Shown: positions 1-6,291 of the stretch, one piece after another
Layout: each line of letters opens with the position of its first letter
Numbering within the stretch: position 1 is the stretch's first letter
NCBI GenBank assembly: GCA_021850545.1
Contig: JAJZLU010000047.1
Location: 1-61,465 of the forward strand
Source: Thermoplasmata archaeon
Lineage (GTDB): Archaea; Thermoplasmatota; Thermoplasmata; Thermoplasmatales; Thermoplasmataceae
Length of the DNA stretch: 61,465 bases
Reading direction: 5' to 3'
Notes under the pieces: model-generated
What the model was told of the DNA's origin: nothing
Databases searched by the model: none
Seen by the model: the letters and a program-made list of their open reading frames with translations, nothing else
Made by a program: the position numbers and the translations under genes

Positions 1-199
1 CATCCCCTGGGTCTAGTGGTAAGTACGGTTCATCTATTGGCCCTCGGTTGTCCTCAGGCATGAAAGGATGTTTCCTTTCAGGTATGAATGGGCTTGATTC
101 GACAAGGTAAGGTGTAATTACACTACCCTTTGAGTTCATCCCTGAAAATTGAACTACAAAACCACTTTTTGAATTGAAATCATAAGAGAAGGGCATCAT
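1..199 (-). CDS. Hypothetical protein of the integrated element, 3' part outside the window
   Basis: An open frame starts at the ATG at 199 (a second ATG follows at 196) and runs off the left edge after 66 codons. The ATG overlaps the TGA of the upstream gene by four bases (ATGA), so it is the last visible gene of the element's minus-strand operon. The visible peptide starts MMPFSYDFNSKSG and continues with many Pro, Asp and Glu residues, with no recognisable domain. I do not recognise the family. Confidence 0.6.
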   Translation of the reverse strand, partial: MMPFSYDFNSKSGFVVQFSGMNSKGSVITPYLVESSPFIPERKHPFMPEDNRGPIDEPYLPLDPGD

Positions 200-711
200 T
201 TTAGATCGCCTTCCCTGTACCTGTTCAATGCTTCGATTCCTTTGGATGCCCTGAGCTTCATTTTTTCCCTCTGCTCTTTGGTGAGTTCAGGATGATCCGA
301 TAACCATGAAAGCTCCCTTTCCCTGTACAAAGAATCAACTGCCCTTTGCCCTCTCCTATCGACTGATTCAGGCATATCTGGATCAATGCCCTGGATTCCC
401 CTTCTTATGATTATATCACGATTGAGCATGTCAAAGATGAAATATCCCTGGGCATGCTTCTTTGAAAGTTTTTTCTGGTTGATAACTGAAAGTTCATCCC
501 TGTACTCTGGGTTAATGCATGGCCCTTCTTCAGTGTACCATATCCTCTGACCTTTAGATGGATCTAGAGGGCAAAGCTGAGATTCGCATCTATCATAGAA
601 CGGGCATGATTCGTAAGGTCTCTGTTCCTGTTCCTTCATGTTATCAATGAACTGCTTTACCTGTCTCTGCTGTTGCTCATTCAGTCCGGCGTATTCATCA
701 AGGGTTATCAT
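196..711 (-). CDS. Cys-motif hypothetical protein of the element (171 aa)
   Basis: I chose the ATG at 711 (MITLDEY) because it forms an ATGA overlap with the stop of the upstream gene; the frame stays open to 768 but that would overlap the neighbour by about 60 bases. The N-terminus is Gln/Glu-rich and probably helical. A cysteine cluster at residues 36-47 (CPFYDRCESQLCPLD) plus a fourth Cys near residue 65 looks like a small metal-binding module. The C-terminal half is charged and helical, with a conserved-looking YRERELSWL segment. Function unknown; its place after the replication genes suggests an element-specific accessory role. Confidence 0.65.
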   Translation of the reverse strand: MITLDEYAGLNEQQQRQVKQFIDNMKEQEQRPYESCPFYDRCESQLCPLDPSKGQRIWYTEEGPCINPEYRDELSVINQKKLSKKHAQGYFIFDMLNRDIIIRRGIQGIDPDMPESVDRRGQRAVDSLYRERELSWLSDHPELTKEQREKMKLRASKGIEALNRYREGDLK

Positions 712-950
712 GGCCTTACTCTCCTTACCTGGAAGATTAGGAGATTGGCACTGCCACACCTTACGCACTTTCGCTTAACCGTGTCACTGTGGTTTAGTCT
801 CTCCTTAAACACATACATCTCCAGATCGGCATCTGAATTTATGCCCATGTCTTCAAGGGTCATAACGTCAAAGGGATCGCATAACTCTAACTCATACCCA
901 CAATCCAGGCATCTTTCAATTTCGATTGGTTCGTAGTCATTCCACTGCAT
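708..950 (-). CDS. Small zinc-ribbon protein of the element (80 aa)
   Basis: Two CxxC pairs are visible, CLDCG near residue 14 and CVRCG near residue 62, which is the layout of a single zinc ribbon. Between them lies an acidic segment. The start at 950 is preceded by AGGAGAGTGAGATAA, which can serve as a Shine-Dalgarno region, and the stop overlaps the next gene. Such proteins in mobile elements often bind nucleic acid or partner proteins, but nothing here shows which. Confidence 0.65.
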   Translation of the reverse strand: MQWNDYEPIEIERCLDCGYELELCDPFDVMTLEDMGINSDADLEMYVFKERLNHSDTVKRKCVRCGSANLLIFQVRRVRP

Positions 951-1016
951 TTATCTCACTCTCCTTACTATCTTGTGCAGATACTTCTTCAAAAATTCTG
1001 GAAGTCTCCGTTCCAT
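951..1016 (-). CDS. Possible 21-aa basic peptide between element genes
   Basis: An ATG at 1016 opens a 21-codon frame (MERRLPEFLKKYLHKIVRRV) whose TAA directly abuts the ATG of the zinc-ribbon gene. It fills an otherwise empty gap in a compact operon. The peptide would be strongly basic and amphipathic. No Shine-Dalgarno sequence is clear, so it may be chance or a leader used for coupling. Confidence 0.25.
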   Translation of the reverse strand: MERRLPEFLKKYLHKIVRRVR

Positions 1017-1024
1017 TTCATTTT

Positions 1025-1222
1025 TCAATTCACTTGCTTTCGTGTTTTTTCACCTTCCACCAATTCAGAAATCAACTGTTTCGCTTCACCTATGGATAGC
1101 TCTTTCAAGTATGATTTACCGTGAAATTCCAGGAAGTCAACAACATCCCTTATATTCTTAGCTGAAAACATCAGGTTCTTGATTGCCTGATATTGCCTTT
1201 CAGTAAGCCTGGGTACTGTCAT
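1025..1222 (-). CDS. Small helical protein of the element (65 aa)
   Basis: The start overlaps the stop of the helicase gene (ATGA, 1219-1222), so it is translated with the replication operon. The sequence has the form 'TERQYQAIKNLM ... LSIGEAKQLISELVEG'. This resembles the short helical tail (ATEKQ...LTKKEASELI) found at the C-terminus of several phage recombination and single-strand-binding proteins. That resemblance is from memory and weak. A stand-alone copy beside a primase-helicase could bind another replication protein. Confidence 0.6.
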   Translation of the reverse strand: MTVPRLTERQYQAIKNLMFSAKNIRDVVDFLEFHGKSYLKELSIGEAKQLISELVEGEKTRKQVN

Positions 1223-3351
1223 GGTGCATCGCTCCCTTTGAGTTCCCTGGCAAAGAGGTAACCATAAGGTTCCTGGAAGTTCACATATTCAAAGCCAAAC
1301 TTGTGCAGCTTTGCCTTCAGATCATCGAAACGTTCACCAACTCCGGCCTTCAGGATGCGGATATGATAGGCTGTCCCAACCGTTGAAATACTGTGATCCG
1401 GCTGCACTTGATAACCATCCTTCAACAGTTCTGCAATCAAGCCATCAATCATGTCCTGTGAAAATTCGCTCTGGGTGTCGGATTTTAGGGGCGCCCGTTG
1501 CGATTTTGTGGTTTGAGGTAACGGATCGGTAACGATTTTTTTCAGATCACCCGTTACCTGTTTTTTCTCGCTATTGCCTAGGGGAAAGTCCGAGGAGGTA
1601 ACGGATGACCTCTGTTTCATGGAGGTAACGTTTTCCCTATCCCTCCTAATATTTCTCAAATTTTTAGAAATTTTTGGCGGAATAGGAAAACCGTTACCGT
1701 TACCTTGTGCACTCTGCCCCTCATGATCTGGAGGTGATCCGTTACCTAAATCGTCTGGGCTAATCTCTGACTGAACTTTTTCGGGTAACGGCTCACTTTC
1801 ATTTTTAGGCGTAAAACCGTTACCTGTCATAACCAGAATGTCGCGCCAAGCCTTTACAATGTTGCCTTTTCCTAGCTTTTTCGGGACTGTAAAGTTAGGA
1901 TAGCCGCATGACGTTAACGCCTTTCCTAGTGTTCCAGCGTGAATGTTCTTTGCTGGAAATCCCTTTTCAGTGGCCCATTTTACGGCTTCCGTGATAACGT
2001 CTTGCTTGACAGTTGTCAGGTATTCTTCCAGCCCGCTTTGCTCCCTAGTGATGCCCCTTTGTAATTTTCTTTCGTCTGCACCAGCTTCTATGAGCATGAC
2101 CTTGGCATCTTCAACGTCGGTGATTATCTGGCCAGCGGCCTCCTTTGATCTGATGTATGCACCAGCGGGATTGGATCGCTCCTCCCATGCCTGTTCTGCC
2201 TGGCTAATATTCATATGCCCGGTGAATTTCATCCGCTGTACAAGCGGGCCATAAAAATTATCGACCACGTATGAAAAGATCGCATCAAGTTCTTCAGGTG
2301 ATTTCAGTTTTACAATAGTGTCGCGGATCTGCTCAGGTGTCAATATATCTTCCAGCATGTTTGGAAAATCGATTATCGCAATAACACGCCTGTAAAATGC
2401 CCTCAGCTCATTCTCCTTTGTCGGCAGCTCATTGGTGTCAATTAACATCTTGGCATGGCTTGACATCCTGAAGGGATGTCCGTTCTTACGGTCAACTGTT
2501 ATCTGTGTGCCGTCGGTAAGCCGCTTAAACCACTCTGACGTTATGATCTCTGTGGTGCTTTCAGAAATCAGGTTAGCCCATGAGCCATACAGTTCAGCCC
2601 GCTTGAATTTGTCATTCTCCAGTTCATCAAGCGTAATCGACGAAGTGTGGACAAGGAGATCACCAATAGTCGAATGAATGATCGATTTTCCTTCTCCTCC
2701 TTGTCCATAGAGAATAACCGCTCCCTGGATGTCATAATTTCTCATGAGTGTCCATGCGATAATCTCAAAAATCTGCACCTTCTTTAGTTCCGCGTCTGGG
2801 TCTCCCTGGAATACTGCGTCAAGAAATTCAATAAACGCTTCAGGTTTGGCCCCTGGAATGTATTTTCTGGGCAAACACTCCGTATAATAATAGTCAGGCG
2901 AATGCTGCATTACGGTCTTTGTCTGTATATTGAAAAGTCCCGCTTCAATCGGGATTGTGTGAGGAGGGAGCGGCATGATCTGGTCAAGCGGCAAACCAAT
3001 CTTTCTGGGGTCAACCATCCTTGTGATATTTTCGATGCTTTCAACCGCTGATCTGATTTGTGGAGGCGTTATTTTTCCGGTTTTCTCAAGCGTGGTCTTT
3101 ATGATTCCCTCCGCATCCTTCAGCCAGTGGTCTCCCACAAACTGGCTAGGCGTTCCCTGGCCGCTGACGTATTCCGTGATGACATGCGGGTACATCCTTA
3201 GATAATCGGTCGCACACTTGTGCGGGTTGAATTTCGGGCCCTTCTTGGATGGAATAAACCATGAATCGGGATTCAGGTCATTATCTGGCGTTGGTTTTTT
3301 GATTGCCCCGTTAAAGTCATTTAGGTCTTGCTCTGGGTTAAGTTCTGACAT
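1219..3351 (-). CDS. SF3 helicase, D5/P4-like primase-helicase C-terminal part (710 aa)
   Basis: This is the replicative helicase of the element. Residues 1-200 match the D5 N-terminal region. The superfamily 3 AAA+ core has Walker A at 215-223 (GQGGEGKS), a Walker B-like strand around 258-266 (WANLISEST) and motif C near 301-310 (KMLIDTNELP). A winged-helix-like region follows to about residue 500. Residues about 510-613 are a low-complexity Pro/Gly/Asn/Ser linker whose DNA carries the repeat cluster at 1517-1824. A small folded domain ends the protein. It overlaps the PrimPol gene by 14 bases upstream; in many elements the two domains are fused, so here the pair looks split. ATP-dependent unwinding in ring form is expected from the family. 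Confidence 0.9.
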   Translation of the reverse strand: MSELNPEQDLNDFNGAIKKPTPDNDLNPDSWFIPSKKGPKFNPHKCATDYLRMYPHVITEYVSGQGTPSQFVGDHWLKDAEGIIKTTLEKTGKITPPQIRSAVESIENITRMVDPRKIGLPLDQIMPLPPHTIPIEAGLFNIQTKTVMQHSPDYYYTECLPRKYIPGAKPEAFIEFLDAVFQGDPDAELKKVQIFEIIAWTLMRNYDIQGAVILYGQGGEGKSIIHSTIGDLLVHTSSITLDELENDKFKRAELYGSWANLISESTTEIITSEWFKRLTDGTQITVDRKNGHPFRMSSHAKMLIDTNELPTKENELRAFYRRVIAIIDFPNMLEDILTPEQIRDTIVKLKSPEELDAIFSYVVDNFYGPLVQRMKFTGHMNISQAEQAWEERSNPAGAYIRSKEAAGQIITDVEDAKVMLIEAGADERKLQRGITREQSGLEEYLTTVKQDVITEAVKWATEKGFPAKNIHAGTLGKALTSCGYPNFTVPKKLGKGNIVKAWRDILVMTGNGFTPKNESEPLPEKVQSEISPDDLGNGSPPDHEGQSAQGNGNGFPIPPKISKNLRNIRRDRENVTSMKQRSSVTSSDFPLGNSEKKQVTGDLKKIVTDPLPQTTKSQRAPLKSDTQSEFSQDMIDGLIAELLKDGYQVQPDHSISTVGTAYHIRILKAGVGERFDDLKAKLHKFGFEYVNFQEPYGYLFARELKGSDAP
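1517..1824. repeat. Ten iteron-like GGTAACG(G) motifs inside the helicase gene; candidate origin
   Basis: GGTAACG(N) occurs on the + strand at 1517, 1528, 1597, 1624 and 1784, and as CCGTTACC at 1551, 1691, 1697, 1739 and 1817: ten copies in 308 bases. In the helicase reading frame the copies read as GNG, PLP, VTG or VTS/VTD, so all three phases and both orientations are used. The DNA word is therefore conserved, not a peptide repeat. The cluster lies in the low-complexity linker. Replication origin, partition site or regulator-binding array are the natural readings. Confidence 0.7.
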
Positions 3352-4261
3352 TTTTGATTTCCTCCATGAGTGCGTAAAGCGTTGGTTCGCCAGTCGCTAG
3401 ATTCCTGGCATCTCTCCCTTCCAATTTCGTGAGTGTGTAATCGACAACTCTTGAATGATCGGCATGCCCTGACAGTCGGCCAAGCTCCGAGATTATGTAT
3501 TTCACGTCATCGGTCTTGCATCCTTTTCTTAGCAAATGCCCAGATATTGCAGCGGCCATGCGGAAACGATAACTGCGGCCTGACGGGGCCTTGCTCCAAT
3601 AAGGCAGCATCTTTGCTATCGCCCTCTGTGTATCTATCTCGCCTGTCGGTTTGTAATTGAAAATTGCGGGATGCTCTCGCTTGGTCTCCTTATCTTTTTC
3701 TATCAGGTCAACCAACCAATGTGGAGCTTCCGCAATCGGCGAATAAAATAATCTGTATTTTCCATGCTCCCTGACACTTGGCGCGCGAATGCAATAATGA
3801 GCCTGTCCGATTATGTCGATGCCTGGGAGTATTCCGGTTTTAGTTCGAACTGCAAACGGGGCCAGAAAATCGAGGTGCAGCCCTTTCCGCTGTGTTAATT
3901 CCGCCGTTGTTCTTGGCACGGCGTTGCTTTTTGTCAGAGTCCGCCATGATTCCATGCCGTTTGTGTCGCCATGAAGGTCAACATCAACTGTAAAAAGGTT
4001 AGAGCCTGGCCGCGATACTGTCGCAATATTCACTTGCGGGGTTACTTGAATTGTTGAACGCGAAAAATATTTTTCAATGAACGCGACATGGCTTGACGCA
4101 TCCAGCAGCCCATGTTCCGTGATCGGAGTGTTGCCAAGTCGCCTTATCGGGATGACATTGAATCCTAGAGACACGTAGAACTTAGCTGCCTGATAAATCG
4201 ATTTAAAACGTACCTCTGAAGCGAATAACCTTATTTGTGTATTTGAATTACTAACTTGCAT
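3338..4261 (-). CDS. PrimPol-type DNA primase/polymerase (307 aa)
   Basis: This is a bifunctional primase-polymerase of the archaeo-eukaryotic primase superfamily, expected to make primers for the element's replication. Typical landmarks are 'FNVIPIRR' near residue 35, the metal-binding VDVD at 92-95, 'KGLHLDF' at 126-132 (the GG-H-F strand) and 'GIDIIGQAHYCIRAPS' near 147-162. The C-terminal 90 residues are helical. It is followed by the SF3 helicase in an overlapping frame, so the two probably act as a split primase-helicase. The start at 4261 lies inside a run of short overlapping element genes. Confidence 0.85.
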   Translation of the reverse strand: MQVSNSNTQIRLFASEVRFKSIYQAAKFYVSLGFNVIPIRRLGNTPITEHGLLDASSHVAFIEKYFSRSTIQVTPQVNIATVSRPGSNLFTVDVDLHGDTNGMESWRTLTKSNAVPRTTAELTQRKGLHLDFLAPFAVRTKTGILPGIDIIGQAHYCIRAPSVREHGKYRLFYSPIAEAPHWLVDLIEKDKETKREHPAIFNYKPTGEIDTQRAIAKMLPYWSKAPSGRSYRFRMAAAISGHLLRKGCKTDDVKYIISELGRLSGHADHSRVVDYTLTKLEGRDARNLATGEPTLYALMEEIKNVRT

Positions 4262-4295
4262 ACTACCATCCTGGGAATTATTGACAGTAATTCCC

Positions 4296-4415
4296 TCATT
4301 TTTTCAATCGCTCCTGTGCAGGTTTTTCAATATCCTTAAGCAAATCTTCGCCGCTGTACTCTTTCCACAATTTGAAAAGCCGGCGCGCATCGCTGAAATA
4401 TTGCTGGTCTGTCAT
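4296..4415 (-). CDS. Short helical protein of the element (39 aa)
   Basis: The frame MTDQQYFSDARRLFKLWKEY... starts at 4415 with an ATGA overlap with the RHH gene stop and ends at 4296. It is a single predicted amphipathic helix with many Lys and Glu. The tight coupling in an operon with regulator and PrimPol supports it being real. I do not recognise it; a small adaptor for the primase is one guess. Confidence 0.5.
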   Translation of the reverse strand: MTDQQYFSDARRLFKLWKEYSGEDLLKDIEKPAQERLKK

Positions 4416-4561
4416 TGCCTGCTTCTCCCTCGCTTGTAGTCCTTGTATCTTTCCCTAATTTTGGCCCTCACAAAAGCCGATAAATTTAGGCCGTCAAATT
4501 CGGTCATTTCTCTTATTTTTGCACGGTCATCTGGTTTCACGCTTATCGTTATAAATGCCAT
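4412..4561 (-). CDS. Ribbon-helix-helix (CopG/Arc-type) transcriptional regulator (49 aa)
   Basis: The protein begins MAFITISVKPDDRAKIREM, a beta strand followed by a helix, then a second helix 'NLSAFVRAKIRERY': the MetJ/Arc ribbon-helix-helix fold. RHH dimers insert the N-terminal strand pair into the DNA major groove. It is the first gene of the element operon, and a TTTAAATAA box A lies about 25 nt before the ATG, so it is probably leaderless. As in plasmid CopG systems, it may repress its own operon and limit replication. The inverted repeat at 4595-4618 is a candidate operator. Confidence 0.8.
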   Translation of the reverse strand: MAFITISVKPDDRAKIREMTEFDGLNLSAFVRAKIRERYKDYKRGRSRQ

Positions 4562-4582
4562 AATCAAAAAAAACACACAAAG

Positions 4583-4618
4583 TTATTTAAAGCTGGTTAT
4601 CATCAATTTAGTATAACC
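4583..4618. promoter_or_regulatory. Divergent promoter region with inverted repeat
   Basis: Between the RHH gene and the divergent zinc-ribbon gene lie a box A (CTTTAAATAA, read on the minus strand, 4592-4583) and an inverted repeat GGTTAT-12 nt-ATAACC at 4595-4618. The repeat sits at the start of the divergent gene and just upstream of the box A. This fits an operator for the RHH protein, by inference only. Confidence 0.45.
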
Positions 4619-4619
4619 T

Positions 4620-5594
4620 ATGCGTGTTAAATCCCCTGTATGTGCGTATTGCGAATCTAAAATGAATAGAATATACTGCCTGAAGCCTGGGGTAAAAACA
4701 TGGGTATCTGTGGGATGGTCATGCCCGATTCACAAACTACCAAATATGGATAAAATCGAATTTGCAGATATGGGGCTAGGTTATCCTGGCTCTCCCTCTT
4801 GCCCTGCATGCAATGAGCCAATGAAAGCACTTTATTCAAAGATAAATGGCAGAAATCAGTTAAAACGAATCAGGGGAATGTACGCTTGTTTCAATGGCCA
4901 TGTTCCTTCTACAATTCCGGCCAGTCCTATCCTTCAAGAAGAAATTACACTGCTGGCTGAAAGGTTCTCTCTGAATATCAATGATAATGCAAGTAAGAAA
5001 TTCTTTGAATCAGTCCTTGAAGATTTCGATAACCTATATGGCAAAGGCTCTTCTATGCCATTAAGAAGGCTCTGGGAGTCAAGGACATTAACAGAGTACA
5101 TTCTTAGTCTATCAGGAATGCATGGTGATAAGGTCAGTAAAGTAAAAATCCTTTATTCTGACGGTGATACAGGGGATTACGTTTTACCAGTTGATTTGAT
5201 TAGAGAAATAACCGGAACTGAAAGGCAGATAGAAAATAAGGGCATAAAAGCCCGATTAATGGGCTATGGCTTTACGGTCAGGGATACTGATAATGATCAG
5301 TATTGGGAATCCGCTCTTTTTTCCGATTATATCGCCTATGTGCTTATGGGGTCTCCCTTCTTATCCGGCCAGATAAAAATGAATATTCCAGAAAAATATC
5401 TTTCAGTGAAAAACATCATGTCTTCAATTGATACCTTGTATGGCTATAATCTCTTCCTGGGTTATTTTTATGAACTGGAAAGGGGAATAATCAAACTGCC
5501 TGATGAAAGGAAAGAAGCCTTGCGAAAGAATCTCCGAAAATTAATCGATAATGGTTTTAAGGCTAGCTCCCTTCATTTGTTAAAATGGATCTGA
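4620..5594 (+). CDS. Hypothetical protein with two N-terminal zinc ribbons (324 aa)
   Basis: The N-terminal 95 residues carry two similar metal sites: C8-C11 with C35-H38, and C61-C64 with C90-H94. The spacing CxxC...CxxH / CxxC...CxxxH suggests a duplicated zinc ribbon. The rest (residues 100-324) is helical and shows no known motif. The gene runs divergently from the replication operon and toward tRNA-Ser, and its DNA is A/T-rich compared with the chromosome to the right. A DNA- or RNA-binding role in the element is likely; the family is unknown to me. Confidence 0.65.
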   Translation: MRVKSPVCAYCESKMNRIYCLKPGVKTWVSVGWSCPIHKLPNMDKIEFADMGLGYPGSPSCPACNEPMKALYSKINGRNQLKRIRGMYACFNGHVPSTIPASPILQEEITLLAERFSLNINDNASKKFFESVLEDFDNLYGKGSSMPLRRLWESRTLTEYILSLSGMHGDKVSKVKILYSDGDTGDYVLPVDLIREITGTERQIENKGIKARLMGYGFTVRDTDNDQYWESALFSDYIAYVLMGSPFLSGQIKMNIPEKYLSVKNIMSSIDTLYGYNLFLGYFYELERGIIKLPDERKEALRKNLRKLIDNGFKASSLHLLKWI

Positions 5595-5717
5595 GTAAGG
5601 ATAAACTATTTTTTAAAATTCAGGTTAAAATATATTATAAAAACCCTTGAGTGAGTATATAAATGACTAACCAAAAAGTGCCAATTTGAAGTTGTGCGTA
5701 TCGAACTTTTAGGGGTA

Positions 5718-5799
5718 CGCGGGGAGAGGGACTCGAACCCTCGCTCTCATAAGAGAAACAGCTTAGCAGGCTGCCGCCGTACCGCTGGGCCATCCCCGC
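5718..5799 (-). tRNA. tRNA-Ser (anticodon GCU)
   Basis: Read on the minus strand, the acceptor arms GCGGGGA and TCCCCGC pair, the T arm is GAGGG-TTCGAGT-CCCTC, and the anticodon loop CTGCTAA gives GCT. The long variable arm and G discriminator fit Ser. No CCA is encoded. Its 3' end borders the integrated element, and its 5' base directly follows the stop codon of the 53-aa gene. There is no intron. Confidence 0.95.
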
Positions 5800-5961
5800 T
5801 CATGCGGTGAAGCGATCCTGGAGGTCGTTTGCAACTTGCTCAAGAACCTCTTCAAAATCCTCATTTTCTAGAGTAACAACTTCCCCAGAGGGAAGGACTA
5901 TCTTAGCGTAATACATTTCCCCATCCTTGGAAATTTCAACCTCTGCCAGTTTTTCACCCAT
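5800..5961 (-). CDS. Small acidic protein upstream of tRNA-Ser (53 aa)
   Basis: MGEKLAEVEISKDGEM... looks like a short beta-rich N-terminus followed by a helix (NEDFEEVLEQVANDLQD), about a quarter acidic residues. A TATAATATC box A on the minus strand (5993-5985) is about 28 nt before the ATG, so it is probably leaderless. The TGA ends at 5800 and the tRNA begins at 5799, which implies one transcript for both. I do not recognise the family. Confidence 0.65.
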   Translation of the reverse strand: MGEKLAEVEISKDGEMYYAKIVLPSGEVVTLENEDFEEVLEQVANDLQDRFTA

Positions 5962-5984
5962 GATATCTACCCTTAATTTGTTTG

Positions 5985-5993
5985 GATATTATA
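5985..5993 (-). promoter_or_regulatory. Box A for the 53-aa gene and probably tRNA-Ser
   Basis: TATAATATC on the minus strand lies about 28 nt upstream of the ATG at 5961. No TATA-like box is seen inside the 162-base gene, so the tRNA probably depends on this promoter. The rest of 5994-6260 is A/T-rich and shows no gene. Confidence 0.45.
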
Positions 5994-6262
5994 GTTATTT
6001 GCTATCCCTGCACCTTTGAAGCATCTGAACATTGAGTTTTCACCCATGTTTCGACTCTTATTTTTACCTTGCTTTTTTAGATTTGTTTAATATCAATTAG
6101 GAACCATTTAAATTTCCAAGTGGTGTTTCGTGCTTCGGTCACTCACATGATTTCATAGGAAAATTGTATTGGAAACCAAATCTAGATTTAAATAAATGTT
6201 GATGAAAATCAGCTTGAATAGCCAATTTATGACGTAACTGTGTAAGCATTGTACCAATAAAT

Positions 6263-6272
6263 CTCTATATAC
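6263..6272 (+). promoter_or_regulatory. Box A of the 594-aa surface protein gene
   Basis: CTCTATATAC is centred about 24 nt upstream of the ATG at 6292, the spacing expected of an archaeal leaderless promoter. Confidence 0.5.
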
Positions 6273-6291
6273 TAATTAAAATCCGAATGTT

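Larger units (their letters stand above)
1..5717. mobile_element. Part of an integrated virus/plasmid-like element at tRNA-Ser
   Basis: The segment holds a replication module (PrimPol, SF3 helicase, RHH regulator) plus small Cys-rich genes and stops at the 3' end of a tRNA-Ser gene, a common archaeal integration site. Genes 1-4561 form one tightly overlapping minus-strand operon, and one gene runs divergently toward the tRNA. No integrase and no second att copy is visible; both would lie left of the window. Element identity is inferred from gene content and position. It could also be a decayed remnant, but every gene seen is intact. Confidence 0.7.

Noticed and set aside
4232-4299. 22-codon frame after the 39-aa gene (ATGA overlap at 4296-4299)
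   Set aside because: It runs across the PrimPol start in another frame, and PrimPol begins at a well-placed ATG at 4261; probably chance.
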